Source: Pseudomonas viridiflava (GTDB taxonomy: Bacteria > Pseudomonadota > Gammaproteobacteria > Pseudomonadales > Pseudomonadaceae). Taken from it: 64,000 nucleotides of DNA. The translations under genes and the position numbers were made by a program. The notes beneath the pieces are model-generated. The model was not told where the DNA came from. It did no database searches and was given only the letters and a program-made list of their open reading frames with translations. Positions 9,495-19,443 of this stretch are shown here, piece after piece; positions within the stretch are counted from its first letter, which is position 1, and each line of letters opens with the position of its first letter. Location: positions 514,513-578,512 of the forward strand of contig UVIF01000001.1 in NCBI GenBank assembly GCA_900596015.1, in the 5' to 3' direction.

Positions 9495-10619
9495 TCAGAC
9501 CTGCCGGTACGGCAAGGCTTCCCGTGCCTGCTCGGCGTAGGCCAGGACCCCAGCCCGCTCGGCCTGCAGGAAATTTTCCACCGCATCGCGCAACCCAGGA
9601 TGGCGCAGGTAGTGCCATGAGCGCGTGATCACCGGCTCGAAACCCCGAATCAGCTTGTGTTCGCCTTGCGCCCCCGCATCGAAACGTTTCATGCCGTGGG
9701 CGATGGCATAGTCCATGCCCTGATAGAAGCAGGTTTCGAAGTGCAAGCGGTCATACTCGGCCAGGCAGCCCCAATAACGCCCGTAGAAACTGTCACCGCC
9801 TACCAGGCTGAAGGCCATAGCCACCGGGCGCCGCTCATGAGTCGCCAGCACCAGACGTATTGCCTCGGGCATCCGTTCGGCCAAAAGGCTGAAAAAATCC
9901 CGGGTCAGGTACGGCGAACGCCCGCGTACCAAGTACGTATTGGCATAGCACGCATAGACGAAATCCCATTCGGCTTCGCTCACCTGCGCGCCTTCGCGCC
10001 ACTCGAACTCGATACCCTGGGCCCGCACCTGCTCGCGCTCCTTGCGCATCTGCTTGCGCTTGCGCGAGCTCAGTGCGTCGAGAAAATCATCGAAGTCGCG
10101 ATAGCCCCGGTTGTGCCAGTGATACTGGCAACCCAGCCGCTCCATCCAGTCCTGCTCGGCCCTCAGCAGTTCATCGAGAGTAGAGTCGGTGAAATTGACG
10201 TGGGCACCACTGAGGCCTTCCAGCTCCAGATAGCCCGGCACACAGCGCAGCAGCTCCACCCCATCCCGAGGGCGGCGGGCAAGCAATCGCGGGCCGCTCA
10301 CCGGACTGAAGGGCACCGCGCCAAGCAGCTTGGGGTAATAGTCGATACCGGCACGTTCGCAGGCGTCGGCCCAGCCGTGATCGAACACGTACTCCCCATA
10401 GGAATGCCACTTGCGGTAGCTGGGCAAGGCCGCCACTAGCTGCCCGTCTTCGATCTGCAACAGATGTTCGGGGGCCCAGCCCGAGCGCTCGCCCAGGCTG
10501 CCGCTGTCCTCCAGCGCACTGAGAAAAGCATGCCGCACAAATGGCTGCGGTTCAGGCAACAGCGCGTCCCACTGCGCGGCGTCGATGGCGGACAAGCTGG
10601 CAGCTACATGCAGCGGCAT
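9495..10619 (-). CDS. FemAB/GNAT-like protein, COG3146 (DUF482) family
   Basis: 374-aa protein of the peptidoglycan-biosynthesis-like acyltransferase family, with LSSRKRKQMRKEREQVRAQG and the C-terminal RYWGCLAEYDRLHFETCFYQ, FDAGAQGEHKLIRGFEP. The family resembles GNAT/FemAB aminoacyl transferases, but its reaction is not established. I start it at the ATG at 10619 (MPLHVAASLSAIDAAQW), which matches where family members begin and has GGAG about 9 nt upstream. The frame is open to an ATG at 10769 with GAGGGG, which would add 50 residues of low similarity. Convergent with the ABC exporter. Confidence 0.85.
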   Translation of the reverse strand: MPLHVAASLSAIDAAQWDALLPEPQPFVRHAFLSALEDSGSLGERSGWAPEHLLQIEDGQLVAALPSYRKWHSYGEYVFDHGWADACERAGIDYYPKLLGAVPFSPVSGPRLLARRPRDGVELLRCVPGYLELEGLSGAHVNFTDSTLDELLRAEQDWMERLGCQYHWHNRGYRDFDDFLDALSSRKRKQMRKEREQVRAQGIEFEWREGAQVSEAEWDFVYACYANTYLVRGRSPYLTRDFFSLLAERMPEAIRLVLATHERRPVAMAFSLVGGDSFYGRYWGCLAEYDRLHFETCFYQGMDYAIAHGMKRFDAGAQGEHKLIRGFEPVITRSWHYLRHPGLRDAVENFLQAERAGVLAYAEQAREALPYRQV

Positions 10620-10897
10620 CGGTAGGGCTCCAATTGACGGGACGTGCTGCCCAGTATCGCGCAGGCTCTCGTCGCGGTCACCCGTCAATACAGTGCCATC
10701 ATTCAAAGAAGGCTCTGGATCAAGCCATTCAGTCATTTCAGTGTCATCGCCAAGCCATTGTTCTGACATCGTTTTGTCATCACCCCTCGCAATACTTGCG
10801 CCAGTTTTCCGGGGTCAGCCACGCCGTCTGCCAGGCGCGTCCGGAAGTACTTTCAGGCTCGGCGCTTGCCGGCCTTTTTTGCGATAGGGAGAATGTC

Positions 10898-12181
10898 ATG
10901 CGTCGTGTTTCAACACTCACCAAGGTCAGCCTGAGCGCCACTGTCCTGATGGCCATCAGCACCCAGGCCAGTGCCGCAGTCGATGCCAAGCTGCTCGACA
11001 TGCTGCGCGCCAACGGCTCGATCAACGCTGCGCAATACGCCGAATTGAAGACCGAGCTCGACGGTGAGAAACAGGCCCAGCAAACGGCCGCCGCCGAACA
11101 ATCGAAGAAGATGAGCGCGTTCGACCAGAAAGTCGCCTGGGCCGCCAAGACGCAGATCAAGGGCGATGTGCGCCTGCGCCACGAAAGCATCAACGTCGAT
11201 GGCGAACGTGACGGTTCCAGCGGTGACCGCAACCAGGACCGCCAGCGCATCCGCGCCCGCATTGGCGTCTACAGTGAAATCAACCCGCAGGTCGACGCCG
11301 GCATCCGCGTCGCCACCGGCAGCAGCGCTGACGCGCGCTCTACCAACCAGAGCCTGGACGGCGCCTTCAGCAAGAAATCCATCTGGCTCGACCAGGCCTA
11401 CCTGGACTGGCACCCTACCGCCATCAAGGACCTGCACCTGATCGGCGGCAAGATGAGCCAACCCTGGGTCAGCATGGGCGACGTGATCTGGGACGGCGAC
11501 ATCAACCCCGAAGGCGTAGCCGCCACCTACAAGCTGCCCCTGGGCGGCGCCGAGCTGTTCGGCAGCACGGGCTACTACGTACTGACCGACAACATCGACG
11601 GCGAAGGTCGTCAGTTCGAGCACGACCTGCGCATGTACACCGGTCAGGCCGGCGCGCGCTTTGCGCTGGGCGACAACGTCAAGATGACCCTGGGCGGCAG
11701 CGTCTACTCCTATGACAATGACAACGCCACCAACGCTGCCGCCGTGCTGGCCGTCAACGGCAACGCCTCGACCGAATTCACCCTGTACGAAGGTTTTGGT
11801 CAACTGGACATCACCGGTCTGCCGTTGCCGCTGTCGGTCTATGGTCAGTACGTGGTCAACGGTGATGCCGAAGCCACCGCTCTGGTCGGCAAGCAGGACA
11901 CTGCCTGGCTGGCCGGCGTAAAGACCAAGTTCGCCGGCTTCGGCCTGGACTACAACTACCGCGACGTGCAGCGCAACGCCGTGGTAGGGGCTTTCACCGA
12001 TTCCGACTTCGCCAACGGCTTCACCGGCTCGCGCGGCCACAAGGTCAAGCTGGGCTACGAAATCGACAAGAACTTCGCCGTGGGTGCCACCTACTTCCTG
12101 GCCGAATCCGACGTTGCCAGCCGGACCCGCACCGATGCCGACGTGAACACCCTGCAACTGGACCTGGAAGCCAAGTTCTAA
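10898..12181 (+). CDS. Outer-membrane porin, putative (Porin_5-like)
   Basis: 427-aa outer-membrane beta-barrel. The signal peptide ends at TQASA near residue 26. A short helical segment follows (LLDMLRANGSINAAQYAELK), then a barrel of alternating strands (IKGDVRLRHESI, RIRARIGVYSEI) ending in a terminal aromatic strand (LQLDLEAKF, with C-terminal Phe as required for barrel insertion). The start has AGGGAGA about 6 nt upstream. A strong terminator follows at 12200. Solute is unknown. Divergent from the FemAB/GNAT-like gene across about 280 bases. Confidence 0.88.
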   Translation: MRRVSTLTKVSLSATVLMAISTQASAAVDAKLLDMLRANGSINAAQYAELKTELDGEKQAQQTAAAEQSKKMSAFDQKVAWAAKTQIKGDVRLRHESINVDGERDGSSGDRNQDRQRIRARIGVYSEINPQVDAGIRVATGSSADARSTNQSLDGAFSKKSIWLDQAYLDWHPTAIKDLHLIGGKMSQPWVSMGDVIWDGDINPEGVAATYKLPLGGAELFGSTGYYVLTDNIDGEGRQFEHDLRMYTGQAGARFALGDNVKMTLGGSVYSYDNDNATNAAAVLAVNGNASTEFTLYEGFGQLDITGLPLPLSVYGQYVVNGDAEATALVGKQDTAWLAGVKTKFAGFGLDYNYRDVQRNAVVGAFTDSDFANGFTGSRGHKVKLGYEIDKNFAVGATYFLAESDVASRTRTDADVNTLQLDLEAKF

Positions 12182-12199
12182 GTCCCCATCGCCACAATC

Positions 12200-12243
12200 A
12201 AAAAGGCGCAACGTGCGAGTTCATCGCAGGTTGCGCCTTTTTT
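12200..12243. terminator. Bidirectional terminator between porin and KAS III genes
   Basis: A 13-bp stem (AAAAAGGCGCAAC pairing with GTTGCGCCTTTTT) with a 17-base loop and T-runs in both directions. It lies between two convergent genes and can stop both. Confidence 0.9.
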
Positions 12244-12263
12244 ATTGGCATTGCGGCCGTCGA

Positions 12264-13385
12264 TCAGCGCTTGCGCAGAATCACGCTGCCGATGGAGTAG
12301 CCTGCGCCGAACGAGCTCAACACCCCGAGCGAGCCTGCCGCCAGATCATCCTGATGGGTGTGCAAGGCAATCACCGATCCTGCCGAACTGGTATTGGCGT
12401 ACCGGTCAAGAATCACCGGCGCCTCGTCGACGCTGGCGTCGCGGCCGAGCAGCCTCTTCACGATCAAGTGATTCATGCTCAGGTTGGCCTGATGCAGCCA
12501 GAAGCGCCTGACGCTTTGCACGGCAATGTCGTTCTGCGCCAGATGGGCGGCGATCAGTTCGGCCACCATTGGGCAGACTTCCTTGAACACCTTGCGGCCT
12601 TCCTGCACGAACAGTTTGTCGTCGCCACCCGCCCCCAAAGCTTCCGCCCGATTGAGGAAACCGAAGTTGTTGCGGATATTGTTGGAAAACTGAGTCTGCA
12701 GACGGGTGCTGACGATGTCGAACTGGTTCGCCGAAGTGGCCAGGTCCGCACGTTCCACGAGCACGGCCGTCGCTGCATCGCCGAAGATGAAGTGGCTGTC
12801 GCGGTCGCGGAAATTCAGGTGCCCGGTGCAGATCTCCGGGCTCACCACCAGTACCGCGCGCGCCTGCCCCAGTTGCACGCTGTTGCTCGCCTGCTGAATG
12901 CCGAAGGTGGCCGAGGAACAGGCCACGTTCATATCGAAGCCGAAACCCTGAATACCCAGCGCCTGCTGCACCTCGATGGCCACCGCCGGATAGGGACGTT
13001 GCAGGTTGGAACAGGCAACGATCACCGCGTCGACATCGGCGGCGCTGCGACCAGCCCGTTGCAGCGCCTGCTCTGCCGCAGCGACCGCCATCTGGCACAG
13101 AATCGACTGCTCGTCATTGCTGCGTTCGGGCAGGTGCGGCTTCATCCGCTGCGGATCGAGAATTCCCGCCTTGTCCATGACGAAGCGGCTCTTGATGCCG
13201 CTGGCCTTCTCGATGAAAGCAGCGCTGGAAGGCGCCAGCGCCTGCTCGTCGCCACGCTCGATGGCAGCGGCGTTGTCTGCATTGAACGCTTCGACGTAGC
13301 GGTTGAAAGACTCGACCAGCTCTTCGTTGGAGATGCTCTGGGCCGGCGTGTACAGGCCGGTGCCGCTGATGACGACGTTATGCAC
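12264..13385 (-). CDS. Beta-ketoacyl-ACP synthase III, PA3286-like
   Basis: 373-aa thiolase-fold condensing enzyme. The KAS III triad is complete: Cys156 (NVACSSATFG), His298 (WLHQANLSMN) and Asn331 (RYANTSSAGS). Family: it resembles P. aeruginosa PA3286, reported to condense medium-chain acyl-CoA from beta-oxidation with malonyl-ACP to make 3-ketodecanoyl-ACP and so shunt degraded fatty acids back to synthesis. It starts with GTG at 13385, supported by AGAGGA just upstream. The location beside two fadD genes and phaJ fits a lipid-recycling role. An acetyl-CoA-specific FabH is less likely given its length. Confidence 0.88.
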   Translation of the reverse strand: MHNVVISGTGLYTPAQSISNEELVESFNRYVEAFNADNAAAIERGDEQALAPSSAAFIEKASGIKSRFVMDKAGILDPQRMKPHLPERSNDEQSILCQMAVAAAEQALQRAGRSAADVDAVIVACSNLQRPYPAVAIEVQQALGIQGFGFDMNVACSSATFGIQQASNSVQLGQARAVLVVSPEICTGHLNFRDRDSHFIFGDAATAVLVERADLATSANQFDIVSTRLQTQFSNNIRNNFGFLNRAEALGAGGDDKLFVQEGRKVFKEVCPMVAELIAAHLAQNDIAVQSVRRFWLHQANLSMNHLIVKRLLGRDASVDEAPVILDRYANTSSAGSVIALHTHQDDLAAGSLGVLSSFGAGYSIGSVILRKR

Positions 13386-13461
13386 GCTCGTTCCTCTATT
13401 GTTAGGGGCAACTCATTCACGTGGACGCCACGCAGGCCCAGGTCAATCGACCGGGGCAGAT

Positions 13462-16400
13462 TCAGGCGTCCACCGCGCTCCACTGCTTGCTCAAGCGCTT
13501 GTCCGATACCGGCACCTTGGTGCCCAACTGCTGCGCGAACAGCGACACTCGATATTCCTCCAGCAGCCAGCGGTAAGCCGCCAACTGTGGATCACGCTTG
13601 CCTTCCTGGCCATGCTTGTTCAGGCGCGCCTGATACTGGCTCCAGAGACCGGACAGCTCGCCGCTCCAGACCCGGTCTTTCTGCACCTGGCTCGGCAGTT
13701 TCTCCAAGCGTAGCTCGACAGCCTTGAGCAGGCGCGGCATTTCCTTGAGCCACGCCGCGGGGGTGTCGCGCACGAAACCGGGATAGACCAGATTGCCCAG
13801 TTGCTGCTTGATATCGTTCAACGCCACGGCATGGGTCAGATCGATCTTGCCCTTGAAGCGCTTCTGCAAACCGTGCCACAACTTGAGAATATCCAGGGTC
13901 AGGCGCGCCAGACGCTCGGCATGCTCCGTCCAGGCACCACGCTTGCGTTCGGCCAGTGCTGCCAGTGCCACACCGTCGCGCGGCAGGCTGGCCTCGCCCT
14001 CGAGCACGCAGCTGTCGAGGCTGGCCAGCAGAATATCCTCGACCAGCGCTTCGACACGGCCCAGTTCGCGGTACAACAGGCCCAACTCGGTCTGGCCCGG
14101 CAACTTGCCACGCAGAAACTTGGCAGGCTCGGCCAATTGCTGCAGCAACAAGCGCTGCAAGGCGCGGCGATGCTGATACTCGGCTTCGGCCGCCGTCGAG
14201 AAGCGCCCTTCCTTGACCGTACCACCCTCTTCGACCAATGCGGGATACACCGTCATCGACAGTCCGGCGATGTTCTGCTGGGTAGTCTGCTCGACCTTGG
14301 CGAACGCCTTGGCCTGCACCGGTTGCTGGCTCTTGGCCGTGCTCGGCACGGCCAACGCGGCGCTGCTGGCCTCGGCGAAGCGCGAGGTCAACTCGGCCAG
14401 GTCACGCCCTTCCCCAAGAAACTTGCCCTGGCCGTCGAGTACTTCGATGTTCATGCGCAAATGGCTGTCGACCTGCTGGGCAGCCTCGGCCCACGCCTCG
14501 TCACTGACGCGCGCGCCGGTCATGCGCAGCAATTCGCCCCCCAGCGCCTGGGGCAGCGAGCCTGCGCCGAACGTCAGGCGTGCGAGCGCTGCACGAACGA
14601 AGTCCGGCACCGGCACGAAGTTCTTGCGCAAGGCCTTGGGCAGGTTGCGCACCAGCGAGATGCATTTGGCTTCCAGCAACCCCGGCACCAGCCACTCCAG
14701 ACGCTCACCCGGCAAAGCGGGCAGCAGCGGCGCGGGCACGCACAACGTCACGCCATCGCGCGGATGATTGGGCTCGAAGTGGTAGCTCAGCTGCAGGCTC
14801 AGGTCGCCAAGCCGCAGGGTATCCGGGTACTGCGCCGCTGTGACTTCGCTCGCCTCGCGGGCCAGTACGTCTTCTTCGCGCATGATCAGTAGATCGGGTT
14901 GTTTCTGGCTGTTGACCTTGTACCAGCTGTCGAAGGTGGCGGTCTGATGAATCTCGGCAGGAAGGCGCGCTTCATAGAAGCCGTAGAGGGTTTCTTCATC
15001 GGCCAGAATGTCGCGACGCCGGGCCTTGGCCTCCAGCTCGTCGAGTTGCTCGAGCAGCAGGCGATTGGCCGTCAGGCACTTGGCTCGCGAGTGGATCTCG
15101 CCACGCACCAAGCCTTCGCGAATGAACAGCTCGCGTGACGTCACCGGGTCGATGGGGCCGAAATGCACCGGGCGCCGGCCGACCACGATCATGCCGTAGA
15201 GCGTGATCTGCTCGAACGCCACCACCTGGCCGCGCTTCTTTTCCCAATGCGGCTCGAAATGGTTTTTCTTGATCAGGTGCCCGGCCAGCGGCTCGATCCA
15301 GTCAGGTTCGATCTTGGCGACCATGCGCGCATACAGCTTGGTCGTTTCGACCAGCTCGGCGGCCATCAGCCACTGAGGCTTCTTGCGCCCCATGCCCGAG
15401 GACGGGTGGACCCAGAAGCGACGCTGGCGTGCGCCCAGGTAGTCGCCGTCTTCGGTCTTCTGGCCGATCTGGCTGAGCAGACCGGACAACACCGCCTTGT
15501 GGAACCTGGGATAGTCCGCAGCGTCCTTGTTCACCTCCAGCTGCAGGTCACGGCAGATCAGGCTCAACTGCCGATGCGCATCGCGCCATTCGCGCAGGCG
15601 CAGGTAATTGAGGAACTGTTTGCGGCACCAGTTGCGCAACGCGCTTGCGCCCAACTCCTGGCGTTGGGTTTCGAAACCGCGCCACAGATTGACCAGCGCG
15701 GCGAAATCCGAATCGGCGTCTTTCCATTGCGCATGGGCCTGGTCGGCCGCCTGCTGGCGCTCGGGCGGACGCTCGCGCGGGTCCTGCACCGAGAGCACGC
15801 TGGCAATGATCAAGACTTCCTGCAGGCTGCCCTGGCGCGCACCCTCGAGCAGCATGCGGCCCAGCCGGGGGTCGATCGGCAACCGGGCCAGCTGGCGACC
15901 CATGGGCGTGAGCTGGTTCTCGCGGTTGACCGCAGACAGCTCCTGCAGCAAGTTGAAGCCATCGCTGATGGCCTTGCCATCGGGGGGCTCGATGAACGGG
16001 AACTGGTCGATTTCGCCCAGGCGCAGGTGCAGCATCTGCAGAATCACCGCCGCCAGGTTGGTGCGCAGGATTTCCGGATCGGTGAATTCGGGGCGCGAGA
16101 GAAAGTCCTCTTCGCTGTACAGGCGGATACAGATACCCGGCTCGACCCGGCCACAGCGACCCTTGCGCTGGTTGGCGCTGGCCTGGGACACCGCCTCGAT
16201 CGGCAGGCGCTGGACCTTGGCGCGGTAGCTGTAGCGACTGATGCGCGCGGTGCCGCTGTCGATCACGTAGCGAATGCCTGGCACGGTCAGCGACGTTTCC
16301 GCCACGTTGGTGGCCAAGACCACGCGCCGCCCGGGGTGGGACTGAAAGATACGCTGCTGCTCGGCTGGCGACAGGCGTGCGTACAGCGGCAGGATTTCCG

Positions 16401-17373
16401 TGTGCCGCAGCTGCGCCTTGCGCAGCATGTCGGCGGCATCGCGAATCTCGCGTTCGCCGGGCAGGAACACCAGCACGTCGCCCGGCGTCTTGCGCTCGCT
16501 GCGCTCGAAAGCGGCGATTTCGTCGAGCGTCGCCAGAATCGCCTGGTCGACGGTCAGGTCGTTCTCGATCTGATTGCCTTCCTCGTCCTGCTCGGCGGTG
16601 AGCGGTCGATACCAGGTGTCCACCGGAAAGGTCCGCCCGGACACTTCGATGATCGGCGCGTCGTCGAAGTGCTCGGAGAAACGCTGCAGATCGATGGTGG
16701 CCGAAGTGATGATGACCTTGAGGTCGGGACGCCGTGGCAGCAGGGTCTTAAGGTACCCCAGCAGAAAATCGATGTTGAGACTGCGCTCGTGCGCTTCGTC
16801 GACGATGATGGTGTCGTAGCGTTCGAGGAAGCGGTCGTGCTGGGTCTCGGCCAGGAGGATGCCATCGGTCATCAGCTTGACCAGGGTATTGGCATCGCTC
16901 TGGTCCTCGAAGCGCACTTGATAGCCGACCAACCCACCCAACGGCGTGGCCAGTTCTTCGGCGACCCGGCTGGCCACGCTGCGCGCGGCAATGCGACGCG
17001 GCTGAGTGTGGGCGATCAGGCCGTGCTGGCCGCGACCCATTTCCAGGCAGATCTTGGGTAACTGAGTGGTCTTGCCCGAGCCCGTTTCGCCGGCAATGAT
17101 CAGCACCTGGTGCTCGGCGAGGATTTTCTTGATCTCGTCGCGCTTGGCGGCAATCGGCAGGCTGTCGTCGTAGCGCACGCTTGGCACGCTGCGCCGCCGC
17201 GCCTCGACGCGGGCGAACGAGGCCTGGACTTTCTCGACCCACTGGCCAAGCTTCGCCTCGTCGGGACGCTTGCGCAGTTCGTGCAACTGCCGGCGCAGAC
17301 GGTGACGGTCGCCGATCATGGCCTGGTCGAGGTTTTTCAGCAGCTGGTCAATCGAAGCGGTTTGGTCGGTCAT
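13462..17373 (-). CDS. hrpA: ATP-dependent RNA helicase HrpA (DEAH box)
   Basis: 1303-aa DEAH-box helicase, the full length of E. coli HrpA. Walker A is GETGSGKTTQ (about residues 95-104), the DEAH motif is IIVDEAHERSLN, motif III is ITSATID, and motif VI is QRKGRCGRVEPG. HA2/OB-fold regions follow, then the long HrpA-specific C-terminal domain. Such helicases act on RNA, including stalled ribosomes on mRNA. It runs in the same direction as fadD1 upstream and the KAS III gene downstream (about 76-nt gap). The length and full motif set show it is intact. Confidence 0.96.
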   Translation of the reverse strand: MTDQTASIDQLLKNLDQAMIGDRHRLRRQLHELRKRPDEAKLGQWVEKVQASFARVEARRRSVPSVRYDDSLPIAAKRDEIKKILAEHQVLIIAGETGSGKTTQLPKICLEMGRGQHGLIAHTQPRRIAARSVASRVAEELATPLGGLVGYQVRFEDQSDANTLVKLMTDGILLAETQHDRFLERYDTIIVDEAHERSLNIDFLLGYLKTLLPRRPDLKVIITSATIDLQRFSEHFDDAPIIEVSGRTFPVDTWYRPLTAEQDEEGNQIENDLTVDQAILATLDEIAAFERSERKTPGDVLVFLPGEREIRDAADMLRKAQLRHTEILPLYARLSPAEQQRIFQSHPGRRVVLATNVAETSLTVPGIRYVIDSGTARISRYSYRAKVQRLPIEAVSQASANQRKGRCGRVEPGICIRLYSEEDFLSRPEFTDPEILRTNLAAVILQMLHLRLGEIDQFPFIEPPDGKAISDGFNLLQELSAVNRENQLTPMGRQLARLPIDPRLGRMLLEGARQGSLQEVLIIASVLSVQDPRERPPERQQAADQAHAQWKDADSDFAALVNLWRGFETQRQELGASALRNWCRKQFLNYLRLREWRDAHRQLSLICRDLQLEVNKDAADYPRFHKAVLSGLLSQIGQKTEDGDYLGARQRRFWVHPSSGMGRKKPQWLMAAELVETTKLYARMVAKIEPDWIEPLAGHLIKKNHFEPHWEKKRGQVVAFEQITLYGMIVVGRRPVHFGPIDPVTSRELFIREGLVRGEIHSRAKCLTANRLLLEQLDELEAKARRRDILADEETLYGFYEARLPAEIHQTATFDSWYKVNSQKQPDLLIMREEDVLAREASEVTAAQYPDTLRLGDLSLQLSYHFEPNHPRDGVTLCVPAPLLPALPGERLEWLVPGLLEAKCISLVRNLPKALRKNFVPVPDFVRAALARLTFGAGSLPQALGGELLRMTGARVSDEAWAEAAQQVDSHLRMNIEVLDGQGKFLGEGRDLAELTSRFAEASSAALAVPSTAKSQQPVQAKAFAKVEQTTQQNIAGLSMTVYPALVEEGGTVKEGRFSTAAEAEYQHRRALQRLLLQQLAEPAKFLRGKLPGQTELGLLYRELGRVEALVEDILLASLDSCVLEGEASLPRDGVALAALAERKRGAWTEHAERLARLTLDILKLWHGLQKRFKGKIDLTHAVALNDIKQQLGNLVYPGFVRDTPAAWLKEMPRLLKAVELRLEKLPSQVQKDRVWSGELSGLWSQYQARLNKHGQEGKRDPQLAAYRWLLEEYRVSLFAQQLGTKVPVSDKRLSKQWSAVDA

Positions 17374-17474
17374 CAGGTACGCAGAGGTCTTGGTGGGGTA
17401 CGTCGAAGGTTACACCCCGCGATTGTCGCAGATTTGCGGGGGTTGTGTCGGCAGCCCCCGGACCTGGGCAGCGA

Positions 17475-19172
17475 TCAAGCCGATTTCTTGATGCCCAATT
17501 TCTTCAGTTCTTCGTCGCGCAGCTCCCGCCGCAGGATCTTGCCCACGTTGGTGGTCGGCAGTACATCGCGGAATTCCACCGTGCGCGGCACCTTGTAGCC
17601 GGTAACGTTTGCACGCATATGTTCCATGACCTTTTCCCGGGTCAGGGTAACCCCGGGCTTGACCACGACGAACATCTTGATCGACTCCCCGGACTTCTCG
17701 TCCGGTATGCCGATGGCAGCGCACTGCAGCACGCCCGGCAGGGTCGCGAGGACATCCTCCAGCTCGTTGGGGTACACGTTGAAACCCGAAACCAGGATCA
17801 TGTCCTTCTTGCGATCGACGATGCGCATGTAGCCGTCGGGCTGGATCAGCGCGATGTCGCCGGTCTTCAGCCAGCCCTGGGCATCGAGGATCTCGGCCGT
17901 GGCGTCCTGGCGCTGCCAGTAGCCCTTCATGACCTGCGGGCCCTTGATGCACAACTCGCCGATTTCCCCCAGCGGCAGCTCTTCACCTGCATCGTTGATG
18001 ATCTTGGCCAGGGTGGACGGCACCGGAATGCCGATGGTGCCGATCTGGATGCGCTGGTTGGGGTTGACTGTGGCCACCGGGCTGGTCTCGGTCATGCCGT
18101 AGCCTTCGCAGATGGCGCAGCCGGTCACTTCTTTCCAGCGCTCGGCGGCGGCCAGTTGCAAGGCCATGCCCCCCGACAGGGTGACTTTCAGGGCAGAAAA
18201 GTCGAGCTTGCGGAACGCATCGTTGTTGCACAGGGCCACGAACAGCGTGTTGAGCCCGACGAAGCCGCTGAACTTCCACTTGGAAAGCTCCTTGACCATC
18301 GCCTGCAGATCGCGCGGATTGCTGATCAGCACGTTGTGGTTGCCGATCAGCATCATCGCCATGCAATGAAAGGTGAAGGCATAGATGTGGTAGAGCGGCA
18401 GCGGTGTGATAAGTACTTCGCAGCCTTCATCGAGGTTGGCGCCCATCAAGGCCTTGCACTGCAGCATGTTGGCGACCAGGTTGCGGTGGGTGAGCATCGC
18501 CCCCTTGGCCACCCCGGTGGTGCCGCCGGTGTATTGCAGCACGGCCACTTCCGAGCTGGCCGGATTGGCCTCGGTGACGGCCTGGCCGCGACCCTTGCTC
18601 AACACGTCGTTGAACTTCACCGCACGCGGCAGGTGATAGGCCGGGACCATTTTCTTCACGTACCTGATCACGCTGTTGACCAGCAGTCGCTTGAGCGGTG
18701 GCAGCAGGTCGGCGACCTCGGTGACGATGACATGCCGCACGGCCGTTTTGGGCACGACCTTTTCTGCCAGGTGCGCCATGTTGGCCAGACAGACCAGAGC
18801 CTTGGCGCCGGAGTCCTTGAACTGGTGCTCCATTTCCCGCGCGGTGTACAGCGGGTTGGTATTGACCACCACCAGGCCTGCGCGAATGGCACCGAAGACC
18901 GCCACCGGATACTGCAGGACATTGGGCAACTGCACCGCAATGCGGTCACCCGGCACCAGGTCGGTGTGCTGCTGCAGGTACGCGGCAAAGGCACCGGACA
19001 GCTCATAGAGCTCGCCGTAGCTAAGGGTCTTGCCCAGATTGGTGAACGCCGGCTTGTCGGCGAAGCGCTGGCAGGACTGCTTGAGCACCGCCTGGATATT
19101 GGGGTACATGTCTGGATCGATATCAGCCGCGATTCCAGCCGGATACTTATCCTTCCAGAAATTTTCGATCAT
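17475..19172 (-). CDS. fadD1: Long-chain-fatty-acid--CoA ligase FadD1
   Basis: 565-aa adenylate-forming enzyme that makes acyl-CoA from fatty acid, ATP and CoA at the inner membrane for beta-oxidation. The AMP-binding motif is YTGGTTGVAKGAMLTH, with GYGMTETSPV and the C-terminal WLKTGDIALIQPDGYMRIVD. The start (MIENFWKDKYPAGIA) matches Pseudomonas FadD1 and has GGAGGAG 8 nt upstream. The tandem order fadD2-fadD1 is conserved in Pseudomonas. The 271-base gap from fadD2 suggests its own promoter. Confidence 0.94.
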   Translation of the reverse strand: MIENFWKDKYPAGIAADIDPDMYPNIQAVLKQSCQRFADKPAFTNLGKTLSYGELYELSGAFAAYLQQHTDLVPGDRIAVQLPNVLQYPVAVFGAIRAGLVVVNTNPLYTAREMEHQFKDSGAKALVCLANMAHLAEKVVPKTAVRHVIVTEVADLLPPLKRLLVNSVIRYVKKMVPAYHLPRAVKFNDVLSKGRGQAVTEANPASSEVAVLQYTGGTTGVAKGAMLTHRNLVANMLQCKALMGANLDEGCEVLITPLPLYHIYAFTFHCMAMMLIGNHNVLISNPRDLQAMVKELSKWKFSGFVGLNTLFVALCNNDAFRKLDFSALKVTLSGGMALQLAAAERWKEVTGCAICEGYGMTETSPVATVNPNQRIQIGTIGIPVPSTLAKIINDAGEELPLGEIGELCIKGPQVMKGYWQRQDATAEILDAQGWLKTGDIALIQPDGYMRIVDRKKDMILVSGFNVYPNELEDVLATLPGVLQCAAIGIPDEKSGESIKMFVVVKPGVTLTREKVMEHMRANVTGYKVPRTVEFRDVLPTTNVGKILRRELRDEELKKLGIKKSA

Positions 19173-19443
19173 GGAAGCCCACTCCTCCAGCGCCAGCGAA
19201 TCTTCACCGCATTCGATGCGATTATTATTGATATGTCAGCACGACCGATACGGGTCCGAATGCCGAAAAGCGCGCCGAGAGTAGCAGCTTTGCCATGAGG
19301 CGACTAGAGGCCGAAGGTGGCTCGCCGGTAACCATTGTGACCGGATCGTCGGTTTCGGTCACACCTGCTTACCTAGGGCGCAAGCCCACAGACCTGCGCG
19401 CTGAATGACCCATGCCACCTAGGCCAAACACCCTCATCGCGGG

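Noticed and set aside
10620..10769. N-terminal extension of the FemAB/GNAT-like protein
   Set aside because: The added 50 residues have no family resemblance and the ATG at 10619 has an adequate ribosome-binding site; left as an alternative start.
15163..17061. A 632-codon plus-strand open frame
   Set aside because: It lies antisense inside hrpA, whose helicase motifs are complete; long antisense frames are expected at this GC content.
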